Below are positions 1 to 11,400 of a DNA stretch of 64,000 nt, one piece after another. Each line of letters opens with the position of its first letter. Positions within the stretch are counted from its first letter, which is position 1. The notes under the pieces are model-generated. The model saw only the letters and a list, made by a program, of their open reading frames with translations, did not search any database and was not told the origin of the DNA. Location: positions 53,591,901 to 53,655,900 of the forward strand of contig OY754465.1 in the NCBI GenBank assembly GCA_963575645.1, written 5' to 3'. Source of the DNA: Xanthostigma xanthostigma. Taxonomy: Eukaryota; Arthropoda; Insecta; Raphidioptera; Raphidiidae. Both the position numbers and the translations under genes were made by a program.

Positions 1-990
1 AGATACACTCTCAAAAAAAAAATAAAATAAGCAGCTCTGGATTTTATCAATGAAAAATAAATACGCCATGCACATTATTTATTGAAAAATAAATGTGAAA
101 AGAGTTTTGGCCAGAGTTTTAAAACATCACTAAAATAACCTTACACAGTGAATAAAACAAAAGCTTGCGAGGTGTCTGGGTATTACTTATGGGGTATTAC
201 AATAGTGTTATGATTAGATATTGTTTTTGTTCTTTTGTTTTATTTATACATGTGTTTATATTGACTACATTAATATTCAAAAATGATATATTTTATGTGC
301 AATACAATACAACTCAAGCTGTAAATTTTCAGATACTACAATTAATAAATATAGCGAAGAGACAAAATCCATCATAACTAGAGTTCAGAAAAGTTAGCAC
401 TCTTAAATTGATCACTCTTCAATCGATCATTTTAAAAAGGATCTTAAAGCAGGAAGCGCACCGAATCGACCAGTTAAGACAGTTTTACGAAAACGCAAAA
501 ATAAATAAAGGCTTGTTCAATATAACGGATCGATTAATTACAACTCAGATCCGATGCGGTGTGTGAATCATCGCTTATTCTTGTGTAAAATGAGTCACAC
601 CGAGCACCTAGATTAATGCACTTTAATGTCACTGTCACAGAACCCATTTTAAACTAAAACAATTTTGATATCAAATTTGAATTAAAAATACGAACAGCTT
701 TAATTACCTATTTAGTTAATAAACACGCATGTGTTCGACATATGAACAATTAAGAAATTATCTCTGTTGTTGAGCGTCTATAATTTACAACACCTATCAA
801 TTAAATCTTTAACCTACAGTAAAGTCTTTTGTTATTGCCAGTTTATTCACCCTTCTTTATCTGTGTTGTTCTATCTTTTCTGCGTGTACAAATCGGGATA
901 ATAAAATGCAAACATGCTTAACTAATTATTATTGATTTGCGACCTACAATTGTTCTCAATAACTTTTTTTTTGTTTTCTTTTTCTGTGTG
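1..990. other. AT-rich intergenic sequence
   Basis: No gene, RNA or recognisable repeat end seen. Only short spurious ORFs. Confidence 0.6.
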
Positions 991-998
991 CATCAGAA

Positions 999-1215
999 AC
1001 CGATGTTTTTAAATCATCAATGTTTTGAAATCATCGATGTTTTACTTTTGATATCAATGTTTTTCCATCTATGTTTTACAATCAATGTTTTTGGAACAGC
1101 GATAATTTTGTTGAATTATATTGACACTTAACAAACATCGATAACCGATGTTTTGTAGCCGATCATCAGATGTTTTTGACATCAACATTTGCGATATATC
1201 ATTCGATGTTAACAT
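999..1215 (+). repeat. Degenerate ATCRATGTTTT motif cluster
   Basis: At least seven variants of ATCRATGTTTT occur here at spacings of roughly 20-25 bp in the first 100 bp, then more loosely. Related forms (ATCGATAACCGATG, TTCGATGTTAACATC) follow. Looks like a decayed tandem repeat. Confidence 0.5.
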
Positions 1216-1489
1216 CCACGATTTTCTTTCAATGCTCATCGCTATGTACAGTACAATAAACAAAAAAAAAGTAAAGACCTGTGAAAAGCGCAAAATCATG
1301 TTACATTTTGTGTTAAACAAAAAAAAAAAAATATACTACACTTTAGTGCACAAATTTGATAGCAAGATTGTTTTTATTTAAAACAGGCTTTAAAAATAAT
1401 GCGTGATAAAACGCAATTGTTTATTCTTTAATCTTTCTAGTTCGGCAGTTCTACCAACCGTCAGAGAAAAAATAACTGCGTTCCTCTTG

Positions 1490-1811
1490 ACGTGATTGTT
1501 GGTTCTTAACTCCCAAAGCGTATGTCGGCAATACAGAATTCTTCGGACACGACTGCGTGTTTGTTGGTTAAATTCTCTGACTCTTTAGACTGTTCGAACT
1601 CGACTCTTGCAGTTCTAGGCTCCTTTAGACTGTTCGAACTCGACTCTTGCAGTTCTAGGCTCCTGGAACATTCAAAAGCCTAGAATCGCTAAAACCACGT
1701 TCAAACAGTTTGAAGAATCCGAGAACTTGACCATCAAACACGCAGTTGTTTCTGTATTACCGATATACGCTTTAGAAGTTCAGAACTTACCAACAAACAC
1801 ACCTGTATTCA
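1490..1811. repeat. Imperfect inverted repeat with 40-bp tandem duplication
   Basis: Sequence around 1500-1580 (AAAGCGTATGTCGGCAATAC, CTGCGTGTTTGTTGGT) recurs inverted around 1725-1795 with scattered mismatches. The left arm also carries a direct duplication, units 1584-1623 and 1624-1663, each starting TTTAGACTGTTCGAACTCG. Probably a decayed fold-back element. Confidence 0.7.
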
Positions 1812-2848
1812 ACATGCTGTATTGATATCAGTATTATCACAGTTTAATCGGTACTTTCACTCCAAAGATTTCGCGCATCGCCAATCAGACGCAATTTACG
1901 CGTGTAGTAGTGCAATGCAGCAGTAGCGCTTACAGTGATTGATACTGAATTGCGTTCTAAAGAACATGACGGAAATGTTTAAAATCATTCGATACGTCGA
2001 TATGAAGTAAATGCCAGATTAACCGACAAAAATATGAGATAGATGGTATCTCCAACTACTGACGAAACTTATTAAAACAACATATATTGAACAAACAAGA
2101 ACACCAATCAACATGTTAAGAATACGTTTGTTTGCAGAACTCAGTACAGACATAGCTCAGAGATATGGCGTAGGTTTCGGATCATCCCATTAAAGCGAGA
2201 ATCATGTATTATTTTTTTGCAAATGCGATCAATTCTTTCTGTAGCGAATCGCTGAAAGATTCAGACGTTTTATGCATTTCTGAATGTTTTTAATAGGGAC
2301 AGTACATTTGGGATGAAAACCCAGGATATTAGCTCATTCCCGGTAAAACCTGAATACTCTGGAGTTAGATGGAGCATTACGAAACGTGAATTGTATGCAC
2401 GTGGCGTACACAAATATAACAAAATTGAAAGAACTGAACTAACGTTTTTATTTTCCAAAACAAACATTGTTTAAATAAGTTATTAAACGTAACAAATAAT
2501 TTTTGCAATACCTGCAAAGAGCACTGCAATGAAGTATGTCTGTACTGCGTTTTCATTGAGTAGAATTTTAGTCTGTACAAAATACTGATCGATTAAAGTG
2601 CTGTTCAAGATAATGAATTAGATGCGATATAACCGATGTTGATCGAGTATCCAATCGTTGTGATTAGATTATGTTTAAACAGTTCCCGTTACAAATCCCC
2701 TTGAATTTTCTTAGTACTTATATTCTCGATTCCTGCTACAGCATTCAAGCTACATATTTACACTTACATTGAGCAAGGAATTAACAATCAAATATGTATG
2801 GATTGATTTATTTATAAATCTTTGATTAACGTCTGAATAGAACTCTTC

Positions 2849-3000
2849 AAATAAATAAAATTGTCGACCAATTTTTTTCAGACCATATATTTACAAAAAT
2901 TATATAAACGTATAAATCAAAGACGTTTGATTTATATTTTTATATAATTTTTGTAAATATATGGTCTGAAAAAAATTGGCCGACAATTTTATTTATTTGA
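2849..3000. repeat. Near-perfect fold-back, Penelope-like tail motif
   Basis: Two arms of about 70 bp, each with AATAAAATTGTCGACCAATT or its complement and a TCAGACCATATATTTAC stretch, joined head to head around 2925. The outer motif (ATAAATAAAATTRTCGACCAA) is shared with 25160-25284 and 57390-57500. Confidence 0.85.
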
Positions 3001-3239
3001 TTTATTTATAACGACGAATTCTGCTCTGTTGCCGGACTGAACAATGTACTAAATGAACATTCTAAGTAAAACGATAAAACTTTCTAGTAAGCCTTAACTA
3101 TCTTTAATTACTTTTATGAATGACTGGACCTAGTGTCTGACCAAAACTTATTTCGAGGGCAATTCTAGTGTATATTTTTTAAGCTTTTGTTTACTTTAGC
3201 TATTGCAAATTGTGTTTGTGTTCATAGAACCAATAGTTT

Positions 3240-3370
3240 GATAAACGCACGGCCGCGGGCAGTTAGTACGGGCGTGAGGGGAAGCCGACAGTGACATTGG
3301 CCGCCGTTCCACAACGTCGATCACTCTCGAACGCCGCACGGAAGTTCACAAACCTAGTTTCGGTTGCAAA
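3240..3370. other. Short GC-rich patch
   Basis: A patch of about 130 bp rich in CpG (ACGGCCGCGGGC, AACGCCGCACGG) within AT-rich sequence. Could be the promoter of a neighbouring gene or a remnant insertion. No ORF supports either. Confidence 0.25.
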
Positions 3371-3485
3371 AGTTTGGCCTGACACTAACAGGATCTAATA
3401 AAACCATTCGAGCATAATCGACAAGATAGTATTTCCGTGTCAATATATTCTGACTAAATTTCACCTCTACTAAGCAGTAATTAAA

Positions 3486-3735
3486 TTCGGAACCTAAAGG
3501 AATGGTGAGACCTCTGGTGAGAAATGCGTCGAACTGCCCTAAGGGGGGTTTTTGACAGGTAAACTATAGAGGTATAAGGTAAGCATTAATGGAGGCTAGG
3601 TGTAGCCTCCATTATGCTTTTTTAAATCAATGTTTACCTTATACGTCTATAGTTTACCTGTCAAAAACCCCCTTTAGGGCAGTTCGACGCATTTCTCACC
3701 AGAGGTCTCACTATTCCTTTGGGTTCCGAGTAATC
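3486..3735. repeat. Fold-back MITE, arms about 100 bp
   Basis: GGAACCTAAAGGAATGGTGA at the left is mirrored by TCACTATTCCTTTGGGTTCC at the right. Inner arm sequence (GCGTCGAACTGCCCTAAGGG; GACAGGTAAACTATAGA) is also mirrored. The loop holds a small hairpin, TGGAGGCTAGGTGTAGCCTCCA. The ORF at 3589-3843 over it is spurious. Confidence 0.9.
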
Positions 3736-4270
3736 CCACACACGACTGTTAGCAACTTTGAAAGTGTAGACGAGAAAAGAGAATATAAAGCACCCTCAAA
3801 ACTGTTATCTATAATTAGAAACGGGTCGATAATACAACTCTAAGCAAAGGCTATTTTGATTTATTTAAAGGAATGGCTAATTTTTATGTAAAAAAATAAT
3901 TAATTAGATCGGTTGCCTAATAATTAATGTTTACTATTTATTGTAATTAAATAGACACTTCAACTTAGTACATTTTATTAGTCTCTTTAGAAACACTGAA
4001 AAATCGTGAAACAATAAATATTGTAATTTACTTTAATCACTTTTGTCAATTAAAATTATAAACGAAAGAAATTTTCAGTTTTATCACATAAATATACGTA
4101 ATTGATTACCAAAATAAATTAATATACACAAACTGTGTTAATATTTTACCTACCATGAACTGTCGGGGTGTTTACTGGAATTGTTTCCCGTACCGAGCAA
4201 CTTTTAAAGGCAGGTTCAATGACTTCGGCGACGCTAAATGTGTAATAAACAGACATGACGCCATATTATA

Positions 4271-4390
4271 TAACAGGCGTGTCCAGACTCTTTGCAGTAC
4301 AAGAAATCAAATATTGTTTACATAGTTTATTTATTAGTTGGGCCACAATTAAGTTCTTGAAGAGCCGCACGAATCAGTTTGGGCCCCGTC
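4271..4390 (+). mobile_element. hAT-like MITE fragment
   Basis: Begins CAGGCGTGTCCAGACTCTTTG and contains GGGCCACAATTAAGTTCTTG and AAGAGCCGCACG, typical of short hAT elements. The right terminus and target duplication were not found, so it is truncated. Confidence 0.45.
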
Positions 4391-4431
4391 GTTGTAACAG
4401 CTGTAACGTAGTAACCGTTCAGCAAAATGAC

Positions 4432-5063
4432 ATATCGCACCTTTAGAATTACAATGACGTAAGTGCAAATACCATCAATTCGAGAAAACTCACTTAAAAG
4501 TTTTAGTTTTACTGTTTTCTCTATAAATTTTTAATGTTAGCTTCATTAAAATATTAGGTATAATATTTACTTTCATACAGATTAAATATATTAATTTAAT
4601 ATTTCTCTTATTTTATTGTTATAAATTTTCAAAATGCAGGGTGCTTACAGTTAGGTCAATGTTCTATTTAAGTGAAATAAACATCAATGTTTCTACAAAT
4701 GTTTGAAGTAAACTTACAATACATATTATGACACAACTAACAATTAAGTCATTATTCTTTCTAAATTATATAAAAAGATTGACACAACAATTAAGTCGAT
4801 GTTCTTTCTAAATTTAATAAAAATAATTGACATAATTACCGTTGCGTCCTTGTAGCACTGTGGAGCAACTAACCCCCACTCCCCGCGAGCAACTAGCCAA
4901 TCAGGCGTTGTTGTTTTCAAGACCTACTCAATTTCACATCGACACTACTGCCATCTAGCAACATTAGCTGTTATTATCATGAGAGTTAATTTTGCTTTCG
5001 ATAGTTTGTCACTTTATAAGGTATTTGCACTTACGTCAATGTAATTCTAAAAGTGCAATATTG
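4432..5063. mobile_element. 632-bp TIR element
   Basis: Terminal inverted repeats of about 43 bp: TTTAGAATTACAATGACGTA at the left and its complement near the right end (TTACGTCAATGTAATTCTAA). No coding sequence inside. Superfamily not recognised. Confidence 0.75.
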
Positions 5064-8000
5064 TTCATTAGATTTACTAGCATCCACCATTGAACCTCCT
5101 AATATTGAACGAAGTTAATTAGCTATCACATTATACATGGTAAAAAAAAATTGCATAGAATTTTTATCATATTAAAAAGTAGGTTTTTCTTTGTTTTATA
5201 ATCACACATATTATGTGGTCGCTGAAATTTTCAGAAATAACAATTATTGTAACAATTTTTTTTCTAATTTATATATACAAATACCTAATATCAATTACGA
5301 TTTGACAATTTTTACTTTTCAATGTTCGAAAGGATATATAAAATGCGCTTCAAAATTTCTAGGTTCGACAAGTATAAACTCATTTCATCGTCGCCAATCA
5401 ATACGCACCATACAAACGATTATTATTAATGAATTAATTCAAAAACAATAAAGAATACCGATCGCTCTATTATCGATTCTCGAAAATGAGCATACAGACA
5501 AACGTCAGACTGTTTAAATCGGCCCTTTACAATGTTGTAACTGACCATTGTTAACTATCTATACATTACAAATTACAACTAACGTCATTCAGTTTAAAAA
5601 ATTACATATCAGTCTCAATAGGCAAACACATTATAAAATAATACATTTGCAATTTTTTTTTCCTATCATACAGAGCATTTTTATCATAATAATAATAATA
5701 ATAATATAACAACGACAGATCTGAGTATTTTCATTCGAATAATATAAATCATATCAGTGGTAGTTTCATTAAAATAGCCTATAGACTTGTCTCATTTTTC
5801 TTTGCATTAAAACAGAAGACATATGAGTCGCCATTTTGTTTTGTGCAAGCAACATAACCCGCAAATTGTCTCTATTCTCTCTGTGTCCAAACAAAAGACG
5901 AGCGTACAAAATTCGACATTTTGTTTTGTGAAAGCTGATTCAAGACATAGTCTGAACAATGTTTGTCTATCTGACTTGACAGAGAATTGATCATAAAAGA
6001 CTGTATTTTTGGTTCGTTGACTATTCAAGATAAAACAACTTTTATTTAAACCAGAACGAGATAAAGCTCACCCGAGTTGTTTGTTTGTTGACTGAATATA
6101 AAGTAAAATTATTGAAATCTGCAAATAAATCCATAAACAATTGTCAGTTCTCACAAACTGTACGACGCATGTGCATAATGATTAAATGAAGTCATGATGC
6201 GCATGCGCAATTCGATATGTGATACTGTAGATAGCAGTACGGTACAAAATCATATGAAATTAAAAACATTTGAAAAAACGACAATTGAATGTTAAACAAT
6301 AATAGCGTTGTACCTGAACTATAATAGTTCAAATAACAAACACTGTTTCCTTTGAATGTTGTAAATAACAATTAATATAGAAGACTATTTGTTCTATTTT
6401 TTTGTCTCATTTAAAAGTTTCTGTTTATCGATAATTTTGGCCAATTACTTATTGTCTATACCTTGAATTACTTATTCAAGGTATAGACACAGTCAGACGT
6501 CTAGTGATTTCCACAAACATCGCAGCTAAAAACTCAAATAAATGACAGTAGGTACATCAATATTAATTTATCGAAGATTTTCAGCGAGACTTCTTCCTCA
6601 AACTTACACAAAACTATGAGCACACAATAATTTCGGCGGAGTCGTTCGTATCAATGTCCAATTTAACTGTTTGTTATTGGATGTTCGTACAGAAAAATTA
6701 CACTTTGAAGCGTAGAAACAAAATCATATGTCAATATGCAAAAAACAAATAAGTGCACCAAAAATACAATGAACTACCACTGGCTTTTATTCAAATTGTA
6801 ATTATGTACTGAAGTACTGAAAAAAAAAATATATATGTACAATGCACCGTTAATGTAGGTAAAATAGAGTACTAACACCAATACGGAGTAAAAGAAATAA
6901 TATTTTTTTTTATATATATTCGACAAACAACGATTTAACCAGTATAGTTACAATTTGAATTTTTAATAATGTATTTTACATCTTATATTTATTATTATAT
7001 TATTCACTTACTGCCATAGGATACTAACAATGCACGGGGTTACAAAATTTAACGTCCAAATACAAAAAATTGTATGGATTTCACATTCGATTATTGATTT
7101 TCTATAAACTCTTCAAGAATATTGTTGTGAAATCAGTTTATCATTGAAAACTAGACATTGAAATATTTTTTATTCTTCAGTAATGTTTTATCTCAATATA
7201 TACTTTGAGGTTATGAAACACTTCGTAATTTTTTTATGATTATCAGATAGAAAAAAAAGAAGTTCACTTGCGTTATTAAACATAAAAGTCTACATTTAAT
7301 GATAAAAAAATGCGAAACAGTAAAATTATTATATAGTTAGTCGAGATAGAACTTGGGAAATATATTGATTCATAACAAACTCGCAAATTCGTGACAGAAT
7401 AACTATATCCCTTAATCCTAACTCAACTATGAAATTGAAACTTGAAAATTTCTAGATTACTGAGAAACCGTATTTTGCTCATTCCGAATTCTGATTAATT
7501 GTTGTATTAACATTTTAGTTAAAAATGTCCAGAATTATCAGTAATCGGCGAATACAATTTTCCATTTCGAACGTTGTATTGTTTTTATGGTGACGGTGGA
7601 AATTTCTCCAACCGATCAGAAATAACCGCAACACTGTTCGAAGCCTATGGCTAAAAACGAAAAATACAGCACACTGTATACGTAAAGGCAGCGGGTATTT
7701 TTAATTTTCATCTCTTATAAAACCTTCATCGTAATAAAACATCACATATACATTTTTTCCTTAAATTCCTAATAATTATAGACCTCTAACAGTAATGAAG
7801 CAAAAAGCGTATACATTGTTTAAGTGAAAGAGCTATCATCTTCACATAAAAAGCAAAAAGGGGTACTGGTTTTTGTTTCGGAATCATTCTACAGGCAACG
7901 GAACGGAAAAGCATCGGTAACAGCTAATGCTTTCATCATTTAATACATTTCTATATGTGATATGCGCAACTATTTATGTAGTGAGAAAGAACACAAACGA

Positions 8001-8120
8001 TGTAAATAAAAAAAAAAGTGTTTGCCGTAATAATTTCGATACGAGATATGACTAGCTTTCTATACCAAGCTGAAAGTTAAAAAATAGTTACATTTTTTAA
8101 TAACAAGGCTGGACTAAAAA
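5064..8120. other. AT-rich downstream flank of NRBP
   Basis: No gene recognised. Contains an (AAT)n run at about 5686-5705 and a 15-bp-arm hairpin at 6452-6486 (GTCTATACCTTGAA). ORFs at 5191-5451 and 5807-6028 have no recognisable domain. Confidence 0.5.
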
Positions 8121-8126
8121 CAGTAA

Positions 8127-8132
8127 TTTATT
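8127..8132 (-). terminator. Candidate NRBP poly(A) signal
   Basis: AATAAA on the minus strand about 140 nt past the NRBP stop codon. It is the nearest canonical signal. The region is AT-rich, so other hexamers further downstream are also possible. Confidence 0.4.
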
Positions 8133-8269
8133 ATTAGAAACATTATTCTAAAAAATGAACATCCTGCATTTTTCGAATAATTGAACCAGTCTTCACTCCT
8201 CAAGTCTCTACTCTAACTGTTTGGGGTAAAAGCTCTAGCCAGTATATCGGCAAAGCAAAGCGCCTGCTA

Positions 8270-8434
8270 CTAACTGGCAGTGTGAACAGTCACCTGGTTA
8301 CTAGAAGGTGCAGGCAACTGGGAAAACACTAGCTCGGTAGCATCTTGCGCGGTGTCTCCGTCCTGCATCGGTCGCACATTGTAACAGCTGGCGAGCGTGT
8401 CGTCAATTAGGTAGCCCACCCTGCCTCGGTCCTC
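8270..8434 (-). CDS. NRBP: NRBP last coding exon and stop
   Basis: Encodes residues 431-484 and TAG. It begins EDRGRVGYLIDDTLASCYNV, the counterpart of the human EADQSRLTSLLEETL segment, and ends VTVHTAS, like the human AAVTVSS. Acceptor TTGTACAG then GAGGAC. The ATG at 8464 lies upstream of the acceptor and is not used. Confidence 0.92.
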   Translation of the reverse strand, partial: EDRGRVGYLIDDTLASCYNVRPMQDGDTAQDATELVFSQLPAPSSNQVTVHTAS

Positions 8435-11400
8435 CTGTACAACATTTTTAAAACCGACTTTCAAATGTGAAGCGACAAAAAACGAGCGAAATTTATACTT
8501 TTCTGGGAACGGTTTATTAGAAACACCTCATTATCATTTAGCTATGTTCCAACCTCTCTGCGAACGGTAACAGAACCGTAACAGTAATGCGCAGTAGCTG
8601 AAACGAAACTGTCGGTTTCGGAACACGTATAGCTACTGCGCATGACTGTTACGGTTCTGTTACCGTTCGCAGAGAGGTTGGAACAGAGCTAAATGATAAT
8701 GAGGTGTTTCTAACAAACCGTCACCAGAAAAAGTATCAACAAACAAGTAACAGTTAATGAACAACAAATATCAGATAACAGTTAGTAAGTATTAAGTATC
8801 AGTTACTAGATACCAATTAACAAGAATCATTTTTTGCACCTACGTAGAATGTTAGTGATGAGAAAAAAAAATAAAAAAATTGGTTGTCTGTAAAGCCGGT
8901 TTACGGACGATAGTTTTACGTGATAACGTATTCCGCTCGAATATCCAGGCGGAACGTGACACATTTCGGAACGTGACACTTTTTCGTGCGTGCAGCCGGT
9001 GTTTCATCAATTTATAAGACGTTATCACGTCAAAATTGTCTAGCATTAATAAACAACAGCGAACAAAAATAACTGATAACAGCATTATTTTGGTAGCTGT
9101 CATTTTTGGTAAAGACTCGCTAAATGTATTATGGTAGCAGGTTATATAAAAAAAAGACTGTAATGTAACTGGCGCTAGTTGTAAAAAAGAAGGTTAGAGT
9201 CATGAAGTATAGAACACTTCGTAGTTACGGTGTTTATTTGTAAGGATCAATTTCAATAGAGAATAAAAAAGGTATAGGCAATCGACTGACCTCGTTAATA
9301 AAGCCGAGATGAACCAGATCTAGCGCCAACGATTCACCCGTTTCAGATTGTCCGATTCCACAGGTTAGCTGCCTGTTCATTTTATCGTCCATTCGTAAGA
9401 GAATTGTCATCTGAATCAAAAGAAACGACGCAATAATTCAACTGTCACACAGAAAACAAAACACGATCAGAAACAAAACACACCATCACTTCGTCGCCCT
9501 CTTCTTTTGGTTTAATACTACACATCATATTGACTATCCTTCTGGTTTCGACGTCCAACGGTTCGGGCGTCACCGATTTCACAGACTCCGATATTTCCGG
9601 AGACGCGGCTCTCGGTCTTGTCGGAGGTGGTTGTTTCGGCATAAATGCGGTGAGAGGATAAATTCCATATCTGAAAAACGACAAAATTATTTAAAAAAAA
9701 TTTTATTTATTCTTCGAGACACACATATAACTACAATTAACAGCTACTAACCTAGTGTGATTTCGAGTTAATACATCTACAATTGCAAGGAGCGTAACCT
9801 TTTTATAAAGCAGAGATAAAATCTACTGAACTCTATAATATACCGGTGAAACATTTACAGCACGGTCGATCATATCGTAAACTTGATAGAGGTGGGTTCT
9901 TAATTGAAACGCCATTATTTATTAATTTATTGTTATTAATTGATACTAATTTCAGCCATTTCTATAATTTTATTCACTTATGAAAATTAGCACTTTTGTA
10001 CACAGGACAATAGCAATTTCAGTATGCAACGTTAATTTAAATGACAATATATTGATGATGCCAAAAATCAGTGCACAAAACAGTAGAAGAATACACATAA
10101 ATCGTTGATTGAAAAAAGTTTATCTTCAAAAGCAGTGAAATATTTTTCTGCGGTGTTGTATCACTTCCTTAAATAACCTTACTATATACTTTTTTCACAA
10201 TAAAATCACTTTTCACCTGTCAAAATGAAAATTGCCCGAAAAATATGGCGGAAGCTGAGGCATGCGCACAAAAAATGTTCAACTATGAAAAGGGCTATTC
10301 ATTCATTTCAATTTAGTTTGTTTATGGGTAACTGGTAAGGCAAATTAATAACTTTAATGATAACAATATTCACTAAGTTTGTGCCAAACTTTTGGAGAGA
10401 AAGCGTAAATTATAGACGCTCGACAACTGTCAAACTTTTGGAATCACTACTATTATTCAACGTATAAATTTCAGAATGCATTAGCAGCTTTCCATTTTAT
10501 TGTTTTATTGAAAATATGAACAGTAAGCGGTGTTAGATGTAATGTGATGTAGATAGCTCGATTTCAGATACGGTTTTTTGCTTTGAATCTAGATTTAAGA
10601 AAATCATTTTGTCTTCAATACTAAATGGAGGACGCATGTGTGATGAAAATCGGAATTTCGCAAAACTCAATTTTCTGACAACTGTCACGTGAACTGAGCT
10701 GTTCGCTTAATTTTCAACTAAATGGAGATTTCCAAATGACATTCTTAAATTTAGATTTAAAATTGATATGTGACGCATATTAATCCCATTGAAAAATGGC
10801 TGCCAATATGGCGTCGTCGACTGTTGAATTAATGGCGCGCGACAAAACCTTGTTCTGGCAACATTATAGAGTTCAGTGAAATAAGCAAGCGAACTACTTA
10901 CTTGACATCCTCAATGAACTTTTCAAGTTTCTCTGCGACGGGTACGTCAACCATTCGCATCTGTATACCTTGTCGGTCGGCGTGTACTGTTTCCGCTACG
11001 ACTACGTCGGGTCCGTACAGCCTCTGCACCAATTCATCTGTTATTGTTTCTGATATGTTAGCTGGAAAAAAAAACAAATGCCTATAGTGACTATCGTCAA
11101 TAACAATCAATCAAACAAGACAAGAAAACTATTTTTTTTTTGACAACAATTAATTTAAAAACAGATTATTATTACTAGGACAATGTATGATCAACAACTG
11201 TGATTGTTATGATTTATTTTTATTTTCTTATAACATAACCTAACTTTTTGTTTGCTATGATGTTATTTTTCCTAAAAGCTTTAAACTTGATGGTTCACGC
11301 ATACGCTAGATAAGCTTTAAGCAGTTAATTTTTAGGCTATTATGACAATATATTAATGATGACGATGTCAATATGAATAAAAGTATCTTCAATAATTCTT

